DNA of 64,000 bases from the NCBI RefSeq assembly GCF_004362405.1, contig NZ_SNXE01000001.1:124001-188000 (forward strand). Direction: 5' to 3'. Shown piece after piece: positions 36,242-44,654 of the stretch. The stretch comes from Roseateles asaccharophilus (GTDB taxonomy: Bacteria > Pseudomonadota > Gammaproteobacteria > Burkholderiales > Burkholderiaceae_C). Each line of letters begins with the position of its first letter. Position 1 is the stretch's first letter. The position numbers were made by a program, and so were the translations under genes. The notes beneath the pieces are model-generated. The model was given only the letters and a program-made list of their open reading frames with translations. It searched no databases and was not told the origin of the DNA.

Positions 36242-38071
36242 TTGTTCAGCTGGTTTGAAAAGCGCGTCGATCCCTATCCGGACACGCCGCCCCCGCAGCC
36301 CCCGCAGGGCTTCTTTGCCTTCGTCTGGTCGGCCACCGCCGGCATGCGGCCCCTGATCCTGGGCATGACCCTGCTGACGGCCCTGTTCGGGGCCTTCGAA
36401 GCCCTGCTCTTCGCCATGATGGGCTCGGTGGTGGACTGGCTGGCCCAGACCGCGCCCCAGGAGCTCTGGGCCAAGGAAAAGGGCAATCTGCTGCTGCTGG
36501 GCGCCCTGCTGCTGGGCAGCGTGGGTCTGGTCGCGCTGCAGGCCATCAGCAAGTACCAGGGCCTGTCCAGCAACTTCCCGATGCGGCTGCGCTGGGACTT
36601 CCACCGCCACCTGCTGGGTCAGAGCCTGTCCTTCTACCAGGACGAGTTCGCTGGCCGCGTCTCGGCCAAGCTGATGCAGACCGCGCTGGCGGTGCGCGAC
36701 TGCTGGCTGATCGTGACCGACATCCTGGTCTTCATCACCATCTACTTCCTCACCATGCTGGGCGTGGTGGGCAGCTTTGACCTCTATCTGCTCCTGCCCT
36801 TCGGCCTGTGGCTGCTGTGCTATCTGGCCGCCCTGCGCTACTACGTGCCCCGCCTGGGCCAGGCCGCCAGCGAGCAGGCCGATGCGCGCAGCCTGATGAC
36901 GGGCCGCATCACCGACGCCTACACCAATATCAGCACGGTCAAGCTGTTCTCGCACAGCCAGCGCGAGGCCCAGTTCGCCCGCGGTGCCATGCAGGAGTTC
37001 CTGGGCACGGCCTACCGCCAGATGCGCCTGATCAGCGGCTTCGAGATCGTCAACCACGCGCTCAGCATGCTGCTGGTGGCCAGCACCACGGGTCTGACCC
37101 TGTGGCTGTGGATGCGCGGCGAGGTGGGCGTGGGCGCGGTGGCGGCGGCCACCGCCATGGCCCTGCGCCTGAACGGCATCTCGCACTGGATCATGTGGGA
37201 GATGGCCGAACTGTTCGAGAACATCGGCACGGTGCAAGACGGCATCAGCACCCTGTCGCGCCCCGTGGCGGTGCTGGACGCGCCCGGGGCCAAGCCGCTG
37301 GAGGTCAGCCAGGGCGAGCTGCGCTTCGAGAACGTGAGCTTCGCCTACGGCGGCAAGAAGCCGGTGCTCAAGAACCTGAATCTCACGATCCGCCCGGGCG
37401 AGAAGATCGGCCTGGTGGGCCGCTCCGGCGCGGGCAAGTCCACGCTGGTGAACCTGCTGCTGCGCTTCTATGACCTGGAGCAGGGCCGCATCCTGATCGA
37501 TGGCCAGGACATCGCCCAGGTCACCCAGCACAGCCTGCGCGCCCAGATCGGCATGGTGACCCAGGACACCAGCCTGCTGCACCGCTCGGTGCGCGACAAC
37601 CTGCTCTACGGCCGCCCCGAGGCCAGCGATGCACAGATGATCGCCGCCGCCGAGCGCGCCGAGGCGCATGAATTCATCCAGAGTCTCACCGACCCCAAGG
37701 GCCGCCAAGGTTACGAGGCCCATGTGGGCGAGCGCGGCGTCAAGCTCAGCGGCGGCCAGCGCCAGCGCGTGGCCATTGCCCGGGTGATGCTCAAGGATGC
37801 GCCCATCCTCTTGCTGGACGAGGCCACCAGCGCCCTGGACTCCGAGGTCGAAACCGCCATCCAGCGCAGCCTCTACCGCCTGATGGAGGGCAAGACCGTG
37901 GTGGCCATCGCCCATCGTCTCTCCACCATCGCGGCCATGGACCGCCTGATCGTGATGGACGGTGGCGAGATCGTCGAGCAGGGCAGCCATGCCGAGCTGC
38001 TGGCCAGCGGAGGCCTCTATGCCCGGCTCTGGGCCCACCAAAGCGGTGGCTTCCTCGGTGAGGAGGCTTGA
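36242..38071 (+). CDS. ABC exporter, fused permease-ATPase half-transporter
   Basis: A 609-residue half-transporter of the type-1 exporter class. The N-terminal membrane domain has about six helices (about residues 35-320) with the family's intracellular loops. The nucleotide-binding domain carries Walker A GLVGRSGAGKST (about 393-404), Q-loop VTQDTSLLHRS, signature LSGGQRQRVAIAR (about 502-514), Walker B ILLLDEATSALDS and switch His in AIAHRLSTI. It probably works as a homodimer to export lipids, drugs or peptides. There is no ATG near the 5' end. Two TTG codons, 36239 and 36242, are possible; 36242 has better spacing to GAGGTG. The leader carries an 11-base tandem repeat. Confidence 0.9.
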   Translation: MFSWFEKRVDPYPDTPPPQPPQGFFAFVWSATAGMRPLILGMTLLTALFGAFEALLFAMMGSVVDWLAQTAPQELWAKEKGNLLLLGALLLGSVGLVALQAISKYQGLSSNFPMRLRWDFHRHLLGQSLSFYQDEFAGRVSAKLMQTALAVRDCWLIVTDILVFITIYFLTMLGVVGSFDLYLLLPFGLWLLCYLAALRYYVPRLGQAASEQADARSLMTGRITDAYTNISTVKLFSHSQREAQFARGAMQEFLGTAYRQMRLISGFEIVNHALSMLLVASTTGLTLWLWMRGEVGVGAVAAATAMALRLNGISHWIMWEMAELFENIGTVQDGISTLSRPVAVLDAPGAKPLEVSQGELRFENVSFAYGGKKPVLKNLNLTIRPGEKIGLVGRSGAGKSTLVNLLLRFYDLEQGRILIDGQDIAQVTQHSLRAQIGMVTQDTSLLHRSVRDNLLYGRPEASDAQMIAAAERAEAHEFIQSLTDPKGRQGYEAHVGERGVKLSGGQRQRVAIARVMLKDAPILLLDEATSALDSEVETAIQRSLYRLMEGKTVVAIAHRLSTIAAMDRLIVMDGGEIVEQGSHAELLASGGLYARLWAHQSGGFLGEEA

Positions 38072-38089
38072 TGACTGCAGCCCACCCGC

Positions 38090-38881
38090 TCAGGGCAGGG
38101 GCATGCTGTGCCGGTTGGCGATCGCCGCTGCGCTGCCATCGCTGCGCATCTGCTCCCAGACCTGACGCAGGCGCCGGGCCAGCGCCTCATCGCTCCTCAG
38201 GCTCAGGGCCATGGAGGGTCTTGACGAGGAAAAGGCCAGCGCCGGTTCCAGGTCTTGCGCAGAGTAGCCATAGGACTCCACGATGGCACTCATCAACAGA
38301 CTGTTGAAGGCCACCAGCTGCACGCGTCCGGCAAAGAACTTGCGCAGCAGCACGGTGTAGTCGCCGCTGGTGTCCAGATGTTCGCCGGGCTGGAGACCCA
38401 GGGCCAAGAGTTCGCGCTCGGACACATCATCCTTGATCACACCCGTGAGATAGCGCTTGGCGTCGGCCACTTCCTGAAGCTTTACATCGGGTCGGCTGCG
38501 CAGGCGATAGAGCATGCCGCGCCGCTGGCTGATCTGGCCAATCCAGCGGAACTGCGACTCGCGCTCGGGCAGCCGTACGATGGCGGGGACGAGGATATTG
38601 GGGTGCTCACGGGCGCGCTGCATCACGCGCGGCCAGGAATCGAATTCGTAGACCGCCTCCACGCCCGCCCGCCCCAGCAGCTCACGCGAGATCTCGACCG
38701 CAAAGCCTTCGGGCTGTCCATCGGCCCCCCGCATGGAGAAGGGGCGGAACTCCTCCAGCAGCACCGTGATGCGCCATGTCTGGCTGGCTGTCGCCCTCGC
38801 ACCCATCAGCAGCAGGGCCGGCGCCAGCAGCAGGAGCCGGCGGCGAGGGGCCGCAGCGATCAGGGACGTTTCAAGAGGCAT
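38090..38881 (-). CDS. Family-3 periplasmic solute-binding protein
   Basis: A 263-residue periplasmic binding protein of the SBP_bac_3 fold used for amino acids or small ligands. A basic-hydrophobic signal (RRRLLLLAPALLLMGARATA) leads to WRITVLLEEFRPFSMRGADGQ and GFAVEISRELLGRAGVEAVYE, the classic first-lobe signature. The lobe ends in HSMPLP. No ABC permease for it is nearby, so it may be a sensor or an orphan uptake component. It is convergent with the exporter, 18 bases away. The ATG at 38881 was chosen for its GGGAG site and signal peptide; an earlier in-frame ATG at 38905 would add 8 residues. Confidence 0.8.
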   Translation of the reverse strand: MPLETSLIAAAPRRRLLLLAPALLLMGARATASQTWRITVLLEEFRPFSMRGADGQPEGFAVEISRELLGRAGVEAVYEFDSWPRVMQRAREHPNILVPAIVRLPERESQFRWIGQISQRRGMLYRLRSRPDVKLQEVADAKRYLTGVIKDDVSERELLALGLQPGEHLDTSGDYTVLLRKFFAGRVQLVAFNSLLMSAIVESYGYSAQDLEPALAFSSSRPSMALSLRSDEALARRLRQVWEQMRSDGSAAAIANRHSMPLP

Positions 38882-38969
38882 GGCTGAGCACTCCCGTGAT
38901 TCCATGCATTCTGCGCCGCGGGCACCATCGCCCGCAATCATCGGCTGCGCAGCGAGCTGCGCTCGGCGA

Positions 38970-39908
38970 TCAGGGGGAAGGCTGGCCATCATCTCCTTCG
39001 TCCAGATCCACCAGCCGCTTGCCGCCCTCCTGACGCGCCAGGCTCAGGGCCTTGAGGGCCCGCTGCAGCAGATCCGGCGCGGGCTCGGACCAGCGCGCCT
39101 CAACCAAGCCCGCCGAACAGGTATAGGCCGGCGCAGCCTGTGTTGCGTCCTGCTCCCGCTGCTGCACACGCCGCAAGAGCCGGCTGGCGATGGAGCGGGC
39201 CTGCCCGCGCCCGGCGGTCGGCAAGATGAGCAAGAACTCCCGCTCGCCCAGGCGGCCGCAAGCGTCTTCGCGCCGGGTGCTGGCCTGCAGCCTGAGCGCC
39301 AGATCCCGCACCGGCCCGTCATCCGGGCCCGGCGCGGTGTTCTGCGACAGAGCTGGCACGCCATCCAGGCCCAGGGCCACCACGCACAGCGGCCAAGCGT
39401 CCTCGCTCGCCATGCGCTGCTGCAGCAGCTGCTGCAAATCCCGGCCCTGGGGCATGCCCTCCAGCAGATCGACACATACGTCCTGCGCGGCGCCTTCCTC
39501 CACGCGTCCCCGGCGCTCTTGGCGCAGGGCGCTGATATCCGTGCCCTGCAGCAGCAGCCAGCCCTCGGGAGACAAGCTCTCCTGGATCCAGAAGCAGCGG
39601 CCGTCCCAGAAATCCACGGCCGCGGCCGTACGGCGCAGCCTGTTGCGGCGGGCCAAGGTGGCCGCCAGCCAGGCTTCGATATCGTCCGCCTCGATCAGCA
39701 CACCCCGTCCCAGGCGATGGCAGTCGCGCATGAGGGTGGCCCAGCCCGGCTGACCCGCCCCCGGGACCAGGCCATAGGCCTGGAAGAAGGCCGGATTGCC
39801 GTGACACAGCCGGTCCTGCGGGTCGAACAGGGCCAGCAGACTCTGGCCCTGGTCCAGCAAAGCACACAGCATGTCCCGCAAATCCTGAGACATGGCGCCA
39901 GCGCTCAT
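38970..39908 (-). CDS. PAS-GGDEF protein with degenerate active site
   Basis: A 312-residue protein with a PAS domain (about 18-130, LLALFDPQDRLCHGNPAFF) and a GGDEF-type domain (about 160-305). The GGDEF signature is replaced by LGEREF, and the metal and substrate residues before it are also lost. The domain end YTCSAGLVEARW keeps the fold. It should not make c-di-GMP and is more likely a receptor or a dimerisation partner. Its nearest relative in this window is the intact enzyme at 57914-58852, with the same two-domain order and closely similar PAS segments. AAGGA lies 8 bases before the ATG. Confidence 0.82.
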   Translation of the reverse strand: MSAGAMSQDLRDMLCALLDQGQSLLALFDPQDRLCHGNPAFFQAYGLVPGAGQPGWATLMRDCHRLGRGVLIEADDIEAWLAATLARRNRLRRTAAAVDFWDGRCFWIQESLSPEGWLLLQGTDISALRQERRGRVEEGAAQDVCVDLLEGMPQGRDLQQLLQQRMASEDAWPLCVVALGLDGVPALSQNTAPGPDDGPVRDLALRLQASTRREDACGRLGEREFLLILPTAGRGQARSIASRLLRRVQQREQDATQAAPAYTCSAGLVEARWSEPAPDLLQRALKALSLARQEGGKRLVDLDEGDDGQPSP

Positions 39909-40074
39909 GGGGCAAGTCCTTTCCTGTCATACAGGCGCACACCGTAACATCGGCGCCAGCTCCGTCAAGCCAAGGCACCGTGCGGAAACCGGAAGAGAAG
40001 GTAGGAAAACGACAGTGCGCAGGACCGCGCAAGCTTCAAGGACCGCAGACTGCGCGGCATTGCCGTGTAAAGTG

Positions 40075-42699
40075 ATGCCAGCACCGCAACCCCAGGCCAC
40101 GGCCCTGCCCGAGCCGAAGCGCCTGCGCGGATCGCTGGAGGCCGGTCTTGCCGCCCAAGGACTCAAGAAGGAGCAAGGATTGGCTGGTGCCCTGAGACCC
40201 TCGCTGCGCACCGCCATCGCGGTGCCATTCGTGCTGTTGTTCGCCGCGACGGTGCTGCTGCAGGCCCTGACCCAGCAGCGTCATATCGACCAGCTGGTCC
40301 TCAAGGAAAGCGAGCGCCAGCTGGCCTCGCTGGCAGCCAACACCCGCAACCGCCTCGCTCTGTTTCTGGGTGAGCCCTTTCGCATCCAGCTCTCATTGGC
40401 CGATGCGATCGCGCGTCACGACCTCTACCACCCGGGCGATATGCGCGAGATCTGGCGCTATCTGCGTGGTGTCTATGGCGATCTCTACGCGGACGAAAGC
40501 CAGATCAGTGTGCTGAGTTTTGGCAGTCAGCAGGGTGATTACGCGGGCCTGCGGCGTGAGACCGGGGGATACACCCTGATGCTGAAGGACCGCAGCACCC
40601 AGGGCGCGCTGCGCATCTTCGCGGGCGACAGCCCCGGCGAGGTCACGGCCGAGTTTCCGGGCTACGACCCCCGGGTCCGCCCCTGGTATGCCCCGGCGGC
40701 GCAGAGTCTCAAGCCCTCCTGGTCGGCCATCTACGTCAACCGCGATGAGCGCGCCGAGGTCACCATCTCCGCCATTGCACCGGTGCTGCAGGAGAAGAGT
40801 CTGCTGGGCGTGATCGCCGCCGACGTCAAGCTCACCGGCCTCAACCGCTTTCTGCGCGATGAGCCCATGCGCGGCCGTGGCATGGTCTTCATCACCGAGC
40901 TCGACGGTCGGCTGGTCGCACATTCGGAACCCGGCGGCGTCACGGGCGAGGGCGGACGCGGCGAGCGCCCCCTGATGCGCGAAAGCGCCATCGCCCTGAT
41001 GCGCAGCGCTGCACCCATCGTGGATGCCGCGCCCACGGAAAGCGGCAGCGGCTTCATCCTGGAACATCTGGGCGAGCGCTACTTTGGCCGCGTCAGCCCC
41101 TACTCCGACACCCGCGGCCTGGACTGGCGCATCGTGGTCCTGGTGCCCGAGGCCGATCTGCTGGGCGAGATCCGCAGCGCCCAGGGGCGCAGCATGCTGC
41201 TGATTGCCGGCATCGCCCTGCTGGCCATCGCCCTGGGGCTGTGGGGCATAGGCCGGGTCACCCGCCCCATCCTGGACACGGCAGCCGCGGCCAACCGTCT
41301 GGCACGCGGGCGCTGGCAGGACAGCCCCCCGGGCAGTATTGCCGAGGCGGCCACCCTGCGCGAAACTGCCCTGCTGGTGCGCGCCTTCAATGAGATGGCC
41401 GAACGTCTGCAGCAGTCCTTCGGTCGCATGCGGGATCAGCTGGTCTATGACGAGCTCACCCGCGCCCTGACCCGCCGCGGCCTGCTGGAACAGGCCGACT
41501 GGATACAGCCACGTGCAGCGGTCCTGGTGCTGGTGGGGCTGGACGGCTTCCGCGCCATCAACAACAGCCTGGGTCACGCCACCGGCGACCGGCTGCTGCA
41601 GGGCATTGCCGCGCGCCTGCGGGAGCAGTTGCCGGGCATGCGCCTGGCGCGGGTGGGTGGTGATGAGTTCGCCCTGCTGCAGCCAGACCTGCTGGCGCCG
41701 CTGGACGAGGCCGGCCTGGCCCGCCTGGGGGCCGATGTGATGGCCTTGTTCGATGAGCCCTTCGGTTCGGGTGAAGACGATATCCTGGTCAAGGCCTCGG
41801 CCGGCGTGGTGGGCGGACGCCTGCCTGCCAGCGGCCTGGTCGACTGGCTGCGCCATGCCAGTGTGGCCCTGGGTGAGGCCAAGCAGCTGGGCCGTGGCCA
41901 GGTGGTGGTGTTCGAGCCAGCCATGATGGAGCGCTCCACCCAGCACGCCCGTCTGTCCATGGAGCTGCGCCAGGCCCTGGAACGCGGGGAGTTGCGCGTG
42001 CACTACCAGCCCCTGGTCGCCCTGGACGATGGCCGCCTGCTGGGTATGGAAGCCTTGCTGCGCTGGCAACACCCGGAACGCGGCTGGATTCCGCCCGGCA
42101 GCTTCATCCCCGTGGCCGAAGAGTCGGACCTGATCCTGACCCTGGGCGACTGGGTGCTGGGCCAGGCCACGCGCGATATCGCCCAACGCCTGCACAGCCT
42201 GCCCCCCGGCTTTGGCCTGCATGTGAATGTCTCGGTGCGCCAGCTCATCCAATCCGACTTCGCCCTCACCCTGCAACAAGCCCTGCGCGACAGCGGCCTG
42301 CCGGCCTCGCGCCTGACCCTGGAAATCACGGAATCCCTGCTCCTGGTCCAGGACGCTGCCACCGAATCCAGGCTGCGCCAGCTGCGCCAGCTGGGCGTCA
42401 AGATCGCCATCGACGACTTTGGCACCGGCTACTCCTCCCTGGCCTATCTGCAACGCCTGCCCTTTGACTGCCTCAAGATTGACCAGAGTTTCGTGCGCAA
42501 CCTCTCCAAATCGGCACAGGACGCCGCCATCGTCACCGCCGTGCTGCGCATGGCCGAGGGCCTGGGCGTAGAGGCCGTGGCGGAGGGGGTGGAAACCGAG
42601 GCCGAGGCCGCCCGGCTGCGCGATCTGGGCTGCACCCGAGCCCAGGGCTATCTCTATGGAAAACCCCAGGAGATCGACGCCTGGCAAGCCCGCCCATGA
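40075..42699 (+). CDS. Membrane GGDEF-EAL protein with dCache sensor
   Basis: A protein of up to 874 residues. It has one membrane helix (TAIAVPFVLLFAATVLLQAL), a periplasmic dCache-type sensor region (about 100-360, with DPRVRPWYAPA), a second helix (LLIAGIALLAIALGLWGIG) and a HAMP domain. A GGDEF domain with intact VGGDEF (about 525-530) and an EAL domain follow. The EAL residues are present: EALLRW (about 659-664), EITESL, IDDFGTGYSSL, KIDQSF and AEGVET. It can in principle both make and degrade c-di-GMP. Start choice is uncertain: ATG 40075 gives this length, while TTG 40180 has the stronger AAGGAG site 6 bases upstream and starts just before the first helix. It is divergent from the degenerate PAS-GGDEF gene. 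Confidence 0.87.
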   Translation: MPAPQPQATALPEPKRLRGSLEAGLAAQGLKKEQGLAGALRPSLRTAIAVPFVLLFAATVLLQALTQQRHIDQLVLKESERQLASLAANTRNRLALFLGEPFRIQLSLADAIARHDLYHPGDMREIWRYLRGVYGDLYADESQISVLSFGSQQGDYAGLRRETGGYTLMLKDRSTQGALRIFAGDSPGEVTAEFPGYDPRVRPWYAPAAQSLKPSWSAIYVNRDERAEVTISAIAPVLQEKSLLGVIAADVKLTGLNRFLRDEPMRGRGMVFITELDGRLVAHSEPGGVTGEGGRGERPLMRESAIALMRSAAPIVDAAPTESGSGFILEHLGERYFGRVSPYSDTRGLDWRIVVLVPEADLLGEIRSAQGRSMLLIAGIALLAIALGLWGIGRVTRPILDTAAAANRLARGRWQDSPPGSIAEAATLRETALLVRAFNEMAERLQQSFGRMRDQLVYDELTRALTRRGLLEQADWIQPRAAVLVLVGLDGFRAINNSLGHATGDRLLQGIAARLREQLPGMRLARVGGDEFALLQPDLLAPLDEAGLARLGADVMALFDEPFGSGEDDILVKASAGVVGGRLPASGLVDWLRHASVALGEAKQLGRGQVVVFEPAMMERSTQHARLSMELRQALERGELRVHYQPLVALDDGRLLGMEALLRWQHPERGWIPPGSFIPVAEESDLILTLGDWVLGQATRDIAQRLHSLPPGFGLHVNVSVRQLIQSDFALTLQQALRDSGLPASRLTLEITESLLLVQDAATESRLRQLRQLGVKIAIDDFGTGYSSLAYLQRLPFDCLKIDQSFVRNLSKSAQDAAIVTAVLRMAEGLGVEAVAEGVETEAEAARLRDLGCTRAQGYLYGKPQEIDAWQARP

Positions 42700-42829
42700 G
42701 CCAAACGGCAGCCACCCGATCTGGGGGGGGGCGCTTTCCCTGGCCCAGGATGTATGAAACACTGCCCCATCACCGGTTGCAAGAGGCCGGAACAGCGCCC
42801 CCTGCGGGCATGTTTGTGCGGGAAACGCC

Positions 42830-43432
42830 ATGGATAAAGACCAGTTCGACCAAGCCACTTCCTCCGGGCCCCAGGCCGCGGATGGCCAAGCCCTGAACGC
42901 TCGTCGCCGCCTGCTCAAGGGCGGCCTGGGCCTGGCACCGGTGGCCATGACCATGGCCAGCCGCCCCGTTCTGGCTGGCACCGAGACCTGCCACGGCCCC
43001 ACCGGCTTCCAATCCGCACCGCCCAGCCGCATCGGCCAGACGCCCTCCTGCACCATCGGCCGCGGCCAAGGGCCCTCGGCCTGGGCCATCAAGTCGTCGA
43101 GCAACTACCCCGGCGGGGCAGACACGGCCAATCGGCACTTCTCGGTGGCCATGAATGACGCCCGCCTCTTCGGCAGCCTGACTGTGCGACAGGTTGTTTC
43201 CGGCAGCTTCGGCTCCGCCGGCGGCACCAGCGAAGACAAGGAAGTGGCGCGCCGCGTAGCGGCTGCCTACCTGAACGCCCTGAGTGGCCAAGGCTTCCCC
43301 ATGACCGTGCTGCAGGTTCAGCAGCTCTGGCAAGGCTATATCAGCAAGAGCTACCGCCCGGGCGGCGCCGGTGTGGTCTGGAAGGACGCGGCACAGTTCC
43401 TGAAGTATCTCAACTACGTGATGAGCGCGTGA
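42830..43432 (+). CDS. Exported protein of unknown function, first gene of the HPr-kinase-like cassette
   Basis: A 200-residue protein with no family that I recognise. Residues 22-50 look like a twin-arginine signal: ARRRLLKGG followed by the hydrophobic LGLAPVAMTM and a cut near VLAG. The mature part (about 51-200) has only two Cys (54, 74), is rich in Gly/Ser/Asn, and ends with LKYLNYVMSA. It has no enzyme motif. Its TGA overlaps the next GTG by four bases, so it belongs to the four-gene unit. The small size, export signal and first position in the operon suggest a substrate or structural product for the downstream modification enzymes. This is inference. Confidence 0.75.
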   Translation: MDKDQFDQATSSGPQAADGQALNARRRLLKGGLGLAPVAMTMASRPVLAGTETCHGPTGFQSAPPSRIGQTPSCTIGRGQGPSAWAIKSSSNYPGGADTANRHFSVAMNDARLFGSLTVRQVVSGSFGSAGGTSEDKEVARRVAAAYLNALSGQGFPMTVLQVQQLWQGYISKSYRPGGAGVVWKDAAQFLKYLNYVMSA

Positions 43433-43722
43433 GCAAGGCGGCCGCCCGCTGGCGGAGCCTGCTGCCCCCACATGCTCCGGTGCGGCACTGGGATGGAGAC
43501 TGCTTGGTCTTCAACCCTCGCAACGCCAGCACTCATCTGCTGAGCAGCGAATCCTACGAGGTGCTGCGCACCCTGCAGCAGTCAAAAGCGTCCCTGCTGG
43601 AAGCCGAGCTGGCCCGCGAACTGGCAGGCGATGATCTGCTGCCCGAGGGCTTTGCCCTGGAGCTCGCTCGCTGCCTTCAGCACTTCGAGGATCTCGGTCT
43701 GGCCGAGTCCCTGCCCGCGTGA
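43429..43722 (+). CDS. PqqD-like peptide chaperone (HPr-rel-A system type)
   Basis: A 97-residue PqqD-fold protein (RiPP recognition element-like, small winged helix). HWDGDCLVFNPRNASTHLL is followed by the helices SSESYEVLRTLQQ and FALELARCLQHFEDLGL. In PQQ, lasso and other peptide pathways, PqqD-type proteins bind a precursor leader and deliver it to the modifying enzyme. The start is GTG within the preceding gene's stop (GTGA), and its end overlaps the kinase start in the same way. The adjacency to an HprK-like kinase matches the gene pair named HPr-rel-A system, whose function is unreported to my knowledge. Confidence 0.82.
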   Translation: MSKAAARWRSLLPPHAPVRHWDGDCLVFNPRNASTHLLSSESYEVLRTLQQSKASLLEAELARELAGDDLLPEGFALELARCLQHFEDLGLAESLPA

Positions 43723-44654
43723 AGCTCGCAGCCCTGCCGCCGGCCGAGCTCCAAGCCCGGCTTTCGTCGGGGCGCCTGTGCCTGCGCACCGGCCCCTTTG
43801 CCCTGCGCCTGCGCTCCCGCCTGCCCCATGTGGCCGAGGCCGTGGGCCTGCTCTATGCCGATCACCCCCTGCTGGATGAAGGCGGCTTCTTGGACTTTCA
43901 CCCCCGGGTGGATGCCCAGCCCGGCCTGCGCCGCTGGCTGCGGCCCCAGGCCCAGTTCGAGCTGGACGGACACCGTCCTTTCAGCCCCATGGCCCTGGCC
44001 CAGGCCGCGCCCATGCTGGAGTGGGGCCTGAACTGGTGCGTCACCGAACACGCCCATCAGTACATCGTGATCCATGCCGCCGTGGTGGAGCGCGGTGGGC
44101 GCGCCGCCCTGCTGCCGGCGCCACCCGGCTCGGGCAAGAGCACCCTGTGTGCGGCCCTGGTCAACCGGGGCTGGCGCCTGCTCTCGGACGAGCTGGCCCT
44201 GATCGACCCCGCGCGGGGACTGTTTCAGCCCCTGGCCCGGCCGGTGAGCCTGAAGAATCGCTCCATCGAGGTGATTCGCAGCTTTGCCCCCGAGGCCCGA
44301 TTCAGCGCCGTGGTGCACGACACCCTCAAGGGCAGCGTGGCGCATATGAAGCCCCCCGCCGAGAGCGTGCGGCGCGATCAGGAACCGGCCCGGCTGGGCT
44401 GGATCGTCTTTCCCCGCTACCAGGCCGGCGCGCCCCTGCAGGCCCGCGCCCTGCCGCGCGCAAGAGGCTTTATGCAGCTGCTGGAGCACGCCTTCAACTA
44501 CCACCTGCACGGCAGCCGCGGCTTTGAATGCCTGGCCGATATGGTGGCGCCGGCCCAGGCCCTGGACTTCAGCTACAGCCAGCTGGACGAGGCCATGCAC
44601 TTCTTTGAAGGTCTGGCTGCCGACCAGGCCCGTCTGGAGCCCGTGGCCGCATGA
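43719..44654 (+). CDS. HPr-kinase-related kinase (HprK-rel-A)
   Basis: A 311-residue protein related to HPr(Ser) kinase/phosphorylase. The P-loop LLPAPPGSGKST ends at residue 142. His119 in the IHAAVV segment and Asp157 in LLSDELALID correspond to the catalytic regions of HprK. The N-terminal 110 residues replace the usual HprK domain, and no HPr gene or PTS gene is nearby. Related kinases in lasso-peptide clusters phosphorylate the precursor C-terminus, so a peptide or protein substrate is a reasonable proposal. Both ends overlap neighbouring genes by four bases (GTGA and ATGA), giving strict coupling. Confidence 0.83.
   Translation: MKLAALPPAELQARLSSGRLCLRTGPFALRLRSRLPHVAEAVGLLYADHPLLDEGGFLDFHPRVDAQPGLRRWLRPQAQFELDGHRPFSPMALAQAAPMLEWGLNWCVTEHAHQYIVIHAAVVERGGRAALLPAPPGSGKSTLCAALVNRGWRLLSDELALIDPARGLFQPLARPVSLKNRSIEVIRSFAPEARFSAVVHDTLKGSVAHMKPPAESVRRDQEPARLGWIVFPRYQAGAPLQARALPRARGFMQLLEHAFNYHLHGSRGFECLADMVAPAQALDFSYSQLDEAMHFFEGLAADQARLEPVAA

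Noticed and set aside
36026-38041. A long minus-strand open frame opposite the ABC exporter
   Set aside because: The plus strand has every ABC signature in order. The antisense product is low-complexity and Gln/His/Ala-rich.
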